Part shown: in pieces, positions 34,224 to 42,160 of the stretch
Numbering within the stretch: the first letter of the stretch is position 1
How the letters are laid out: each line of letters opens with the position of its first letter
From: Nocardia sp. NBC_00508
GTDB lineage: Bacteria > Actinomycetota > Actinomycetes > Mycobacteriales > Mycobacteriaceae
Assembly (NCBI RefSeq): GCF_036346875.1
Contig: NZ_CP107852.1
Coordinates: 6,138,001 to 6,202,000 of the forward strand
Direction of reading: 5' to 3'
DNA: 64,000 nucleotides
The notes under the pieces: generated by a model
Databases searched by the model: none
Told to the model about the DNA's origin: nothing
The model's input: only the letters and a program-made list of their open reading frames with translations
Program-made: the position numbers and the translations under genes

Positions 34224-34246
34224 GAGAAAGATAGTGTATCTCTCGC
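34224..34246 (+). promoter_or_regulatory. Imperfect palindrome upstream of the DUF4334 gene
   Basis: AGATA-GTG-TATCT (34229-34241) is a perfect core, extended on each side by partial matches. It lies about 35 bp before ATG 34278, in the position of an operator overlapping a promoter. Confidence 0.4.
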
Positions 34247-34277
34247 AAAGTTGCGTCGATGCGGAAGTAGGGATGAT

Positions 34278-34874
34278 ATGGGCGCGAACGAGCCGACCGT
34301 GACGGACATCCGTAGCGCGGAGGAGGCGTTGGCGCTGTTCGACCGCCTGCCCGCGGCACGGGTCGCGGAGATCACGACAGGACGTTGGCGCGGCGAAGAA
34401 CTGCATACCGGTCACTCACTCGACGGCGTGCTCGGAGCCTCCGGGTGGTACGGCAAGCAGTTCGATGGTCCCGACAGCGTGCATCCGCTGCTGTTCACCG
34501 CGGGGGGTGCGGTATTTCCGGTCGATCCGCGCCGGGTTCCGCTCGCACTGGCCGGCCGGGTTCCGCTGTCCGGGGTGCGCGCGATGCGCAAGATGCTGCC
34601 GATCCTCAGGCCCGCGTTGCGAACCCACGCCCCGACCGCGCGTCTGCGCGAGGTGGAGTATCGCGGCGTGACCAGTGCCGGGATGATCTACGACCATCTC
34701 CCGATCATCGATCACTTCCGGCGCGCCGACGAGCACACCCTGCTCGGCGTGATGGACCTGCGCGGCTTGGCCGAACCGTATTTCTTCGTCCTGCGCAGGG
34801 AAACTCGACTGAGGTCGCCGCGGAACCGGACGACCGTTGCCGATCCCGGTCCGGCGCCGCCCGCCCCGCACTAG
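34278..34874 (+). CDS. GXWXG / DUF4334 domain protein
   Basis: A 198-residue protein with the paired GXWXG and DUF4334 domains. GXWXG is seen as TGRWRGEELHTGH near residue 41. The DUF4334 part includes RGVTSAGMIYDHLPIIDHFRRAD and LGVMDLRGLAEPYFFVLRR. ATG 34278 follows AGTAGGGA. It is 58 bp upstream of an FAD monooxygenase on the same strand and possibly cotranscribed. The domain architecture is known in fungi and actinomycetes, the function is not. Confidence 0.85.
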   Translation: MGANEPTVTDIRSAEEALALFDRLPAARVAEITTGRWRGEELHTGHSLDGVLGASGWYGKQFDGPDSVHPLLFTAGGAVFPVDPRRVPLALAGRVPLSGVRAMRKMLPILRPALRTHAPTARLREVEYRGVTSAGMIYDHLPIIDHFRRADEHTLLGVMDLRGLAEPYFFVLRRETRLRSPRNRTTVADPGPAPPAPH

Positions 34875-34932
34875 GATTTGCGCAGACAGGCGACACCTTG
34901 CGGCGATGCGGCGACCGAGGAAGGGACAGTCG

Positions 34933-36162
34933 ATGGAGCGCACGACCTGCCTGGTGGTCGGCGGGGGACCGGCCGGAATGATCCTCGGACTGCTGCTGGC
35001 CCGCGCAGGCGTCGAGGTCACGGTGCTGGAGAAGCACAAGGACTTCCTGCGGGACTTCCGCGGCGACACCGTGCATCCCACCACCCTCGACCTGCTCGAC
35101 GAACTGGGTCTCGGCGCTGAGTTCGCGAAACTGCCCGCGCGCAAAGTGGATCAGGTGCAACTGCCGGTCGCGGGCGGCGTGCAGACCCTCGTCACGCTGA
35201 AGAATCTGCCGGGCAAGCACAAATACATCGCCATGGTCCCGCAATGGGATCTGCTGGATCTGCTCGCGCGCGCCGCCGAGGCCGAGCCGACCTTCCGGCT
35301 CCGGATGAACACCGAGGCCACCGACCTGATCTGGATCGACGGAAGGGTCGGCGGTGTCGCCTACCGGACCCTGGACGGCGCGACCGGCGCGATCGAGGCC
35401 GACCTCACCGTGGCCTGCGACGGCCGTGGTTCACTGCTGCGGTCGGCGGCGGGACTGCCGACCCGCAAGTGGTCGACGCCGATGGACGTGTGGTGGTTTC
35501 GTCTGCCGCGCAACGAGATCGATCCCGCGGGCGCGCTGCCGATCGTCACCGCCCGGCGAGTGGCGGTCCTGCTCGACCGCGGCGACTACTGGCAGTGCGC
35601 GACCCTGATCGCCAAGGGCGCCGACGAGTCCGCCCGCCGCGGGCCGGTCGAGGACATCATGCGCACCCTGGCCGATGCCGCCCCGTGGCTTCGCGACCGC
35701 CTCGACGCCTTGACCAGCTGGGACGAGGTGAAACTGCTGGATGTGAAGCTCGACCGCCTGACCAAGTGGTACACCAACGGCCTGCTCTGCCTCGGCGACG
35801 CCGCCCATGCCATGTCCCCGGCCGGCGGCGTCGGCATCAATCTGGCGGTGCAGGATGCCGTTGCCGCGGCGAGAATTCTTGCCGCGCCGCTGCTCTCGGG
35901 AACCGTGGGAACCAGGGAGCTGGCGAAGGTGCAGCGACGGCGGAGGTTCCCGACCGTGGTGACCCAGGCGGTGCAACGGTTCCTGCACACCTGGGCCATC
36001 ACCCCGGCCCTCGAGGGGCGCATCGATATCGCCGGTTCCCCTCGCGCACCCTTGCCGGTGCGCATCCTGCGCCGAATTCCGGTGCTGCGCAGCGTCCCAC
36101 CGTTCCTGATCGCCCGCGGCGTGCGACCCGAACACGCACCACACTTCGCGCGCTGTGTGTGA
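34933..36162 (+). CDS. FAD-dependent aromatic-type monooxygenase
   Basis: A 409-residue class A flavoprotein monooxygenase of the p-hydroxybenzoate hydroxylase fold. The dinucleotide fold is LVVGGGPAGMILGLLLARAG, with the RGDTVHPTTLDLLDELG segment, CDGRGS (DG motif) and the second FAD motif GDAAHAMSPAGGVGINLAVQDA. All cofactor motifs are intact, so it is probably active. The substrate is unknown. ATG 34933 follows GAAGGGACAG. Confidence 0.88.
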   Translation: MERTTCLVVGGGPAGMILGLLLARAGVEVTVLEKHKDFLRDFRGDTVHPTTLDLLDELGLGAEFAKLPARKVDQVQLPVAGGVQTLVTLKNLPGKHKYIAMVPQWDLLDLLARAAEAEPTFRLRMNTEATDLIWIDGRVGGVAYRTLDGATGAIEADLTVACDGRGSLLRSAAGLPTRKWSTPMDVWWFRLPRNEIDPAGALPIVTARRVAVLLDRGDYWQCATLIAKGADESARRGPVEDIMRTLADAAPWLRDRLDALTSWDEVKLLDVKLDRLTKWYTNGLLCLGDAAHAMSPAGGVGINLAVQDAVAAARILAAPLLSGTVGTRELAKVQRRRRFPTVVTQAVQRFLHTWAITPALEGRIDIAGSPRAPLPVRILRRIPVLRSVPPFLIARGVRPEHAPHFARCV

Positions 36163-36195
36163 GGTGCAGCGCCTTCAGCTCGTCTGTCGGAGGAG

Positions 36196-37362
36196 TTACG
36201 CCGAGCCGGCGGGAGGTGAGGTGGGTGGGGTGGCAATCCAGCCCGCGACGACTGCCAATCCCGTCGGGCGGTGTACGGCGAGGAATCCGAAGGGCCGGTC
36301 GAACGTTACCGACATGACGGTCGCCTGGTAGTTCCGCAGTGCCGCGCTCGCCGCGCGTAAGCCGAACGCGGTCACCGCGGCGGCTTCGAAACCATCGTGG
36401 CTGAACCGGGCCAGAACCTCTTGGGCTCCTTGGCCGACGCACAGCGGCACGGGGGAGATCGCGGGGAAATGACCACTGGTGCAGTCGGTCGCGGCGGTCA
36501 GGCCGAACAATCCGGGCCCGGCGAGCAGATCGTGGGTGGATCGCACCTCGAAAGGTGGCAGCCGAAGTCGCAGCTGGTCGGCGTTGGCCGGGACCTCCTC
36601 GGTGCGCACGGTGAGCCCCGGCCCTTCGGTCCCGACCGGCAGGCCGGTACGGATCGGCACCGCGTCGGACAGGGCCGCCAAACCCGTTCCGAGTACGGTG
36701 CCGGGCGCGCTCGGGCCGAGGAGGAGGTGGACGTCGAGATCGGCGGCCCCTTCGACGATGACTCGGGTAACCGGTTGCGGGGCGTCCAGAATCGCCGCGT
36801 TCGTGAGGCCGGTGCTCGTCCGGGACAACCCGGGCCCGCGATGTCCCTGCCACGGGCCGTCTTTCGGGGCCAGCATCCCGACCTCGAATGGCACGCGCCA
36901 CCGGGTCTTCGCGACAAGCGCGGTGGCGAGCACCATCAGCGTGTCGGGATTCACCGAGAGGGGGAATCGCTCGATGAGCCCGTCGGTGTGCCGGGCCGCC
37001 CAGCCGTCGAGTTCGGCCTGCCCGGCCAATCGCGCGAGGACGCCCGCGGGCAGTCGCCCCGACCACTCCTCGTGCAGCGGAAGATCGTGGCGCACCCACA
37101 CCCCGAGCGCGGCTGATACCGCCTCCGCGCCTTCGATGTCGCGCAGCAGCCGCAACCCTGCGTCCTGCCCGTTCGCCCCGGGCACTCCGATCGCCGCCGC
37201 GAGTTCGTCCCGTGCTGAACCCTCCGCCGCGGAAGCGAGCAGGGCCAGCAACGGCCACACCCCCGCCCCGGACACGACGAAGTCCCGCTGGCTCACCTCC
37301 GCGCACCATCGAGCGGTGAGCGCGTTCGCGGCCCCGACATGGAGTTCCAGAGAAGTCCGCAC
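36196..37362 (-). CDS. Serpin family protein
   Basis: A 388-residue bacterial serpin-like protein without a signal peptide. Family marks are the N-terminal helix region (VVSGAGVWPLLALLASAAEGSARDEL), VLATALVAKTRWRVPFE, and the C-terminal serpin signature SVTFDRPFGFLAVHRPTGLAVVAGWI. The reactive-loop region (FEAAAVTAFGLRAASAALRN) is alanine-rich at the hinge, compatible with inhibition. The target protease is unknown, and cytosolic location is inferred. The start is GTG 37362. Confidence 0.82.
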   Translation of the reverse strand: MRTSLELHVGAANALTARWCAEVSQRDFVVSGAGVWPLLALLASAAEGSARDELAAAIGVPGANGQDAGLRLLRDIEGAEAVSAALGVWVRHDLPLHEEWSGRLPAGVLARLAGQAELDGWAARHTDGLIERFPLSVNPDTLMVLATALVAKTRWRVPFEVGMLAPKDGPWQGHRGPGLSRTSTGLTNAAILDAPQPVTRVIVEGAADLDVHLLLGPSAPGTVLGTGLAALSDAVPIRTGLPVGTEGPGLTVRTEEVPANADQLRLRLPPFEVRSTHDLLAGPGLFGLTAATDCTSGHFPAISPVPLCVGQGAQEVLARFSHDGFEAAAVTAFGLRAASAALRNYQATVMSVTFDRPFGFLAVHRPTGLAVVAGWIATPPTSPPAGSA

Positions 37363-37403
37363 GACCCCACACTATCCGCGGCGGCGTCGGCGTCGCCTCG
37401 TGC

Positions 37404-38387
37404 CTACGACACGCCGGGCGCCGGCCGCAACACGATCTTGCCCAGCGGCGTCCGATCCTCCAGCAGCCGATGTGCGCGGCTTGCCTGGTCCAGCGGCAGC
37501 ACCGCCTCGACCAGCGGATCCAGCCCGCCCGCGGCGGCGCGGGCCAGAACGGCGCTGCCCGCCTTGGCAACCCGGTCCAGCCAGTCGGGTCCGGCGCAGC
37601 CGGTGAAGGTGAGCCCGCGCATGATCAGATCACTCGCCGAGACCTGCGCGGGTGCGCCGGACAGCCAGCCATAGCCCAGCATCCGGCCGCGCAGGGGAGT
37701 CATGAGATCGAGCAGTTCGGCGGCGGTCGCGCCGCCGATCGCATCGAAGACCACGTCCACGGTTGCGCCGCCGAGGGTTTCGCGCAACCGCATGGTCCAC
37801 GTCGGGTCGTTGTGGTCGATCACCTCGTCGGCGCCCAGATTGCGTGCCTGCGCCGCCTTTTCCGGACCGCCGGCGGTCGCGACGACGCGGGCCGCGCCGT
37901 ATTCCTTGGCGAGCTGGGTCAGGCTGCTACCGATGCCCGTGGCGGCGGCCTGGATGAGGACGGTCTCACCTCCGGTCAGCGTGGCGGTTTCCAGGAGCGG
38001 AATCGCCACCGATCCGTTCATCAGTACGGCCGCCGCGTCTACCGACGACAGCCCGTCCGGAATGAACACCACCGAATCCGCTGGGGCGGCGACGAATTCG
38101 GCGTAGGCGCCGAAACCCTTGGTAGCCACGACCACGCGCTGCCCGATCAGCGCGGGATCGACCTGCCTGCCGACCTCGGCGACGACGGCTGCCGCCTGAA
38201 AACCGAAGATCAGTGGTGGCGGCGCGCCCAGTGGAAAGTCCCCGGAGCGCAATTTGGTCTCCGGGTAGAGCACGGGGATCGCCTCGGCACGGATCACCAC
38301 CTCGTCCGGGCCCGCCTGTGGTGCGGGCACCTCCCTGGCGACCAGCACCTCCGGGCCTCCGATGTCCGTCATTACGATTGCCTGCAT
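37404..38387 (-). CDS. Zinc-binding dehydrogenase / NADPH:quinone reductase-like MDR
   Basis: A 327-residue medium-chain dehydrogenase/reductase. It opens MQAIVMTDIGGPEVLVAREVP; the cofactor-binding segment is GGETVLIQAAATGIGSSLTQLAKEYGAARVVATAGG, followed by GADEVIDHND. No catalytic zinc cysteines are visible, which fits the quinone-reductase branch. ATG 38387 has GGAG six bases upstream; in-frame ATG 38399 has no such site. It is divergent from a TetR gene with two shared operators. Confidence 0.9.
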   Translation of the reverse strand: MQAIVMTDIGGPEVLVAREVPAPQAGPDEVVIRAEAIPVLYPETKLRSGDFPLGAPPPLIFGFQAAAVVAEVGRQVDPALIGQRVVVATKGFGAYAEFVAAPADSVVFIPDGLSSVDAAAVLMNGSVAIPLLETATLTGGETVLIQAAATGIGSSLTQLAKEYGAARVVATAGGPEKAAQARNLGADEVIDHNDPTWTMRLRETLGGATVDVVFDAIGGATAAELLDLMTPLRGRMLGYGWLSGAPAQVSASDLIMRGLTFTGCAGPDWLDRVAKAGSAVLARAAAGGLDPLVEAVLPLDQASRAHRLLEDRTPLGKIVLRPAPGVS

Positions 38388-38402
38388 TACGAACTCCATA
38401 AC

Positions 38403-38450
38403 TTGACTGTCGGTCCAGTTGCCTCTCCGAGGATATGGACCGCCGGTCAA
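38403..38450. promoter_or_regulatory. Two TetR operators in the quinone-reductase/tetR divergent promoter
   Basis: 15-bp sites TTGACTGTCGGTCCA (38403-38417) and TGGACCGCCGGTCAA (38436-38450) share the half-sites TTGAC/GTCCA in inverted arrangement. Each lies next to one of the divergent genes. Confidence 0.75.
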
Positions 38451-38472
38451 GTTGTCCAGGAAAGTGGGTCCG

Positions 38473-39048
38473 ATGGGCGACGAACGGCCGAAGGAACGGG
38501 CGGATGCGGCCCGCAACCGGCGTGCGATCCTGGACGCCACCGCCGCTCTGCTCGCCGAGCACGGCGCCGAGGCGATCACCATGGACCGCGTGGCAGCCGC
38601 CGCCGGGGTGGGGAAGGGCACGATCTTCCATCGTTTCGGCAACCGGGCCGGGCTGTTGCACGAAATGATCGCCGAGAGCGCACTCACGCTCATGAACGCG
38701 ATCACCAGCGGCCTGCCGCCGCTGGGGCCCGGCGCGCCCGCGGGCGCTCGCCTGATCGCCTACTTCGACGCGATGACGCGGCTGGTGATCGACAATTCCG
38801 AGCTGATGGTCGCCTATCGGACCGTGCCGCCGCATCCGCGGACCGCGGAGTTCCACGCGTTCTGGGACGACCACATCACGACGCTGCTACGCGAAGCCCG
38901 GCCCGACCTGGACGCGGACGTGGTGGGCCGTCTGCTGCTCGGCGCACTCAGTGGCGAGCTGGTGCCACGCATGGTCCGCGCGGGCGAGACCGATCGGCTG
39001 CTGGCCGCGGTCCGCGAGTTGGTCGAGTCGGTGCTGCGCGGTACGTGA
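38473..39048 (+). CDS. TetR-family repressor
   Basis: A 191-residue TetR regulator. The N-terminal helix-turn-helix (residues 16-62) reads AILDATAALLAEHGAEAI ... VAAAAGVGKGTIFHRFGNRAGLL. The C-terminal ligand domain is of generic TetR type. The divergent quinone reductase gene and the two palindromes between them indicate it represses both. The inducer is unknown, perhaps a quinone or electrophile. Confidence 0.92.
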   Translation: MGDERPKERADAARNRRAILDATAALLAEHGAEAITMDRVAAAAGVGKGTIFHRFGNRAGLLHEMIAESALTLMNAITSGLPPLGPGAPAGARLIAYFDAMTRLVIDNSELMVAYRTVPPHPRTAEFHAFWDDHITTLLREARPDLDADVVGRLLLGALSGELVPRMVRAGETDRLLAAVRELVESVLRGT

Positions 39049-39104
39049 GCGCTCACCCGAGGGCGCCCGGTGTCGCGATCGGCGTGTTGATCACGCCGTG
39101 TCAG

Positions 39105-39206
39105 ATGAACAGCAGCAAGGAACGCGACCATGGGCAGCCCCGCTGCCGGCAGTGTGGCGAACTGTTCGATTCGCCTGTGCCGCACGATCTTCCGCTGCGC
39201 CGATGA
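39105..39206 (+). CDS. 33-residue ORF with CxxC motif
   Basis: Short frame MNSSKERDHGQPRCRQCGEL, then FDSPVPHD..., 33 codons, in the gap between tetR and the HD gene. CRQC looks like half a zinc ribbon. No clear ribosome site precedes it, so it could be a fragment of a decayed gene. Confidence 0.25.
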   Translation: MNSSKERDHGQPRCRQCGELFDSPVPHDLPLRR

Positions 39207-39239
39207 GCAGCTTTCCTGCGCAGCGGGCGGGAGCGGCGA

Positions 39240-39953
39240 TCAGTCGTGCGCGAGAATGGCGTCGAAGCGCTCGTCCGCGCGATCGAGCTGGGCGAGGATG
39301 TGCTGCCGGACGTGGTCGGCCAGAGGCGTGTCCGGCCGGGTGACCAGGTCGCGATACACCGCGGTGAGCGGGCGATATTTCGCGGCGAGCCTGGGCATTG
39401 CGGGACCGGTGGCGTAGAGGATGCCGACGCCGTTGTCGGTGAAGTCGGAAAGTTTGATGACACGGGCCCAGGGATCGCGGTCCAGGTTGGTCGCGACGTG
39501 CTCGCGATACTGGGTCTGTCGGTCGCGCGCCGGGTCGGGTTCCGGATTGGTCACGGCGGCCACCAGGTCGGCCACTCGCTCCCCGAACCTATCGGTGAGC
39601 GCGCCCAGCGCGGCGTCCATTGCCGGGCCGGGACGGTCGGCGGCCAGCTCCGCCGCATGATCCTCCACCGAGTCGTGCAGCAGGCCGGCGACGACCACGT
39701 CGGGGTCGGTGACCTCGTAGTAGCTGATGATCCGAATCGCCACACGCAGTAGATGACTGAGGTATGGCTCGCGCCCATAACGATCGTCGCGATGCAGGTC
39801 CGCCGCGAGATCGAGCGCCGCGGCGAGCCGCGGTGTGTCGGGCAGCTCGGCGATTTCCAGCAAGAGTCGTTCGCGCAGTCCACCCTCGCCGTAGACCTCG
39901 CTGATCGTGTGCAGCGGCATCACGGCCAAGACCCCCGCCCCTGGATTGCTCAT
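39240..39953 (-). CDS. HD-domain phosphohydrolase, RelA/SpoT-hydrolase-like
   Basis: A 237-residue protein with an HD metal-binding fold: YLSHLLRVAIRIISYYEV (His), GLLHDSVEDHAAE (His-Asp with trailing Glu-Asp), KLSDFTDNGVGI (final Asp). The pattern HxxxV..LLHDxxED resembles the ppGpp hydrolase domain of Rsh proteins and Mesh1. No synthetase domain is present. It may hydrolyse an alarmone or another nucleotide, which is inference. Confidence 0.72.
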   Translation of the reverse strand: MSNPGAGVLAVMPLHTISEVYGEGGLRERLLLEIAELPDTPRLAAALDLAADLHRDDRYGREPYLSHLLRVAIRIISYYEVTDPDVVVAGLLHDSVEDHAAELAADRPGPAMDAALGALTDRFGERVADLVAAVTNPEPDPARDRQTQYREHVATNLDRDPWARVIKLSDFTDNGVGILYATGPAMPRLAAKYRPLTAVYRDLVTRPDTPLADHVRQHILAQLDRADERFDAILAHD

Positions 39954-40108
39954 AGTGCCAGGTTAATGGGATCAGGTGACAAGTGAAAACGGTCCGTTCG
40001 CACTCGCTGCCGAATACGCCATGACGCGGGACCGATCCGCGTGGGCGCCGCCCAGTGCGCGGTTGCGAGCTGAGCGGCGCCTCCGCGGGTTCGTGTGCCG
40101 TGGGTCGA

Positions 40109-40558
40109 TCACTCGTCCTCGGGTACCAAGGTGTTCTGCCTGGCCGCCGTATACCAGCGCTCGCCCTGCTTGACCAGAACGTAGAGCGCGATCATGGCGT
40201 GGTCGTTGTCGAGGAGTGCTCCGTCGGCCGCGGTCGCCCACGCACGCTTGTGAGCGATCGCGACGTCGGGGCGCAGGAACGTGATGTCGGCGACTTCGTA
40301 GCGCGCGTACTGGTCTTTCAGGAACCCGGCGAGACCACGGCGGTTCGCGTCGAGCAGCGCGTCGAATCCGGTGATCAACATTCCCGCCGCGTTGACGACA
40401 GCCGCGTTGGCGGTGAAGTCACCGGTCAACAGATCGGCATCGTTGGTATTGAACGCGGTCTCGGCGTTGGCGACGATCTGACGGATCGCGGCGATGTCCG
40501 CGGTGTGGTCGACCGTCGTGTCCTCGACCAAGGGCGGCGTGAATGCTGTTGTGCTCAT
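40109..40558 (-). CDS. SgcJ/EcaC-type SnoaL-like protein
   Basis: A 149-residue NTF2/SnoaL-fold protein of the SgcJ/EcaC family: IAAIRQIVANAETAFNTNDADLL, then TANAAVVNAAGMLITGFDALLDANR and RWYTAARQNTLVPED. Members occur in enediyne clusters and widely outside them; a catalytic role is not defined. A TTGACC element lies 33 bases upstream on the minus strand (40596-40591). Confidence 0.8.
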   Translation of the reverse strand: MSTTAFTPPLVEDTTVDHTADIAAIRQIVANAETAFNTNDADLLTGDFTANAAVVNAAGMLITGFDALLDANRRGLAGFLKDQYARYEVADITFLRPDVAIAHKRAWATAADGALLDNDHAMIALYVLVKQGERWYTAARQNTLVPEDE

Positions 40559-40636
40559 GCGGACGAGCTTTCAACCTCGAGGACGGTTCAGGTCAAGTGT
40601 GTCGCGTTGTCGGGCGGCGCACAGCAGGCCGGTAGG

Positions 40637-41263
40637 TCACCGCACGCCGCGCGGACGGAACTGGATGCTGATCCGCGGGCCGGTGGGTTTGCGCGTCTTC
40701 GGCACCGCGTGCTCCCAGGTGCGCTGGCAGGAGCCGCCCATGATTAGCAGATCGCCATGTCCCACAACGTATTTCAGGCTCGGCCCGCCGCCGCGCGGAC
40801 GCAGTAGCAGCGCTCTCGGCGCCCCGATCGACACGATCGCGACCATGGTGTCGTGCGTCGCGCCGCGGCCGAAGGTGTCGCCGTGCCAGGCGACGCTGTC
40901 GCGCCCATCCCGGTAGTAGCACAGTCCGGCCGTGCGGAACGGCTCGCCGAGTTCGCGCCGGTAGTGCTCGGACAAGGCGGTGCGCGCGTCGGCCAGGGCG
41001 GGATCCGGCAGGGGTTCGTGCTCCTCGTAGAACTTCAGCAGCCGGGGCACGTCGACCACCCGGTCGTACATCGGCCTGCGTTCGGCCTTCCACGGCACGG
41101 ACTCGGCCAGCCGGTCGAACAGCGCGGCCGCGCCGGACAGCCATCCGGGCAACAGATCCACCCAGGCACCACGGTCGAGCGCGGTACGGCGGATATCGCG
41201 CAGCGAGCCGAATTCGGTCTCACCGAACCCGTCGAGCAGCGACCCCTGCAGCGGTGTGGACAT
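40637..41263 (-). CDS. alkB: AlkB-like 2-oxoglutarate/Fe(II) dioxygenase
   Basis: A 208-residue 2OG-Fe(II) oxygenase of the AlkB superfamily, which repairs alkylated bases by oxidative dealkylation. The iron ligands are in SVAWHGDTFGR (HxD) and RTWEHAVPKT (His); the 2OG-binding arginines are in RKPTGPRISIQFR. It resembles Rv1000c, a LexA-regulated gene in M. tuberculosis as I recall. A LexA-like box lies 20 bp upstream of the ATG, supporting an SOS role. It is divergent from the pyr operon. Confidence 0.9.
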   Translation of the reverse strand: MSTPLQGSLLDGFGETEFGSLRDIRRTALDRGAWVDLLPGWLSGAAALFDRLAESVPWKAERRPMYDRVVDVPRLLKFYEEHEPLPDPALADARTALSEHYRRELGEPFRTAGLCYYRDGRDSVAWHGDTFGRGATHDTMVAIVSIGAPRALLLRPRGGGPSLKYVVGHGDLLIMGGSCQRTWEHAVPKTRKPTGPRISIQFRPRGVR

Positions 41264-41283
41264 GTCGCCGAGCGTACTGCTGA

Positions 41284-41299
41284 TCGAACATATGTGCTA
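41284..41299 (-). promoter_or_regulatory. LexA-like (SOS) box of the alkB-like gene
   Basis: TCGAACATATGTGCTA matches TCGAAC-N4-GTTCGA at 10 of 12 positions; the upstream half-site is perfect. It lies 20 bp before the alkB-like ATG. Confidence 0.65.
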
Positions 41300-41468
41300 G
41301 CGGTTTTCGGTCGAAGTCGTCGATTAGTGCACGATCCGGACCGCGGCTGCTCGCGGTGCGCGAACCGGTGGCACGGCTGCCGCGCGCGAGGAGCCGTGGC
41401 CCAGCTCACAGCCCGATATGGCTGGTGAAAGCGAGGGCGGAGGCGCTGCTAGTCTGCTTGCCGTAAGA

Positions 41469-41512
41469 CATCCTTTAACGGACCGTCCGGCGAGGCGGGG
41501 AAGGAGGTCGGC
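41469..41512 (+). promoter_or_regulatory. PyrR-binding leader overlapping the pyrR ribosome site
   Basis: The leader contains GTCCGGCGAGGC (41485-41496), matching the PyrR-recognised hairpin loop (UCCnGnGAGGY). The flanking TCCTT (41471-41475) can pair with AAGGA (41501-41505), part of the AAGGAGGT ribosome site before ATG 41513. UMP-bound PyrR would stabilise the hairpin and block translation, as reported for mycobacterial PyrR. Confidence 0.75.
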
Positions 41513-42160
41513 ATGGCCGTGCCCGAAGAACGGGCCGCCAAGTCCGGCGCTGCCGAGACATCGCAGCGACATGCCCCGGAGTGGGTGGCGGCGGGCCGAG
41601 AGCTGTTGTCGGCTTCGGATGTCGGGCGGACCATCGCGCGCATCGCACACCAGATCATCGAGAAGACCGCGTTGGACGCGGGCGATCCGGACGCGCCGCG
41701 CGTCGTCCTGATCGGCATTCCCACCCGGGGCACCACGCTGGCCGCCCGGCTCACCGACAAGATCGAGGAATTCTCCGGGGTCCGCCCGGCGCTGGGCTCG
41801 CTCGACATCACCCTCTATCGCGACGACCTGCGCAGCCGCCCGCACCGGCCGCTGGAGCGCACCTCCGTTCCGGAAGGCGGCATCGAGGACGCACTGGTCG
41901 TCTTGGTCGACGACGTCCTGTTCTCCGGCCGCACCGTCCGTTCCGCTCTCGACGGTCTGCGCGATCTGGGCCGTCCGCGCGCCGTGCAATTGGCGGTGCT
42001 CGTCGATCGCGGTCATCGCGAACTGCCGATCCGCGCCGACTACGTCGGCAAGAACGTGCCGACCAACCGGTCCGAGGACATCTCGGTGCTGCTCGCGGAG
42101 CACGACGGCCGCGACGGCGTCTACCTGCACCACGGCGAGGAACAGGAGGCGGGCGCGTGA
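41513..42160 (+). CDS. pyrR: Pyr operon RNA-binding regulator / uracil phosphoribosyltransferase PyrR
   Basis: PyrR of 215 residues with a PRPP-binding fold: IGIPTRGTTLAARL, LDITLYRDDLRSRPHRP, and the PRPP loop LVVLVDDVLFSGRTVRSAL. It binds the pyr leader RNA in response to UMP and may have weak UPRTase activity. A 20-residue N-terminal extension precedes the fold. First gene of the pyr operon; it overlaps pyrB by 4 bases (GTGA). Confidence 0.96.
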   Translation: MAVPEERAAKSGAAETSQRHAPEWVAAGRELLSASDVGRTIARIAHQIIEKTALDAGDPDAPRVVLIGIPTRGTTLAARLTDKIEEFSGVRPALGSLDITLYRDDLRSRPHRPLERTSVPEGGIEDALVVLVDDVLFSGRTVRSALDGLRDLGRPRAVQLAVLVDRGHRELPIRADYVGKNVPTNRSEDISVLLAEHDGRDGVYLHHGEEQEAGA

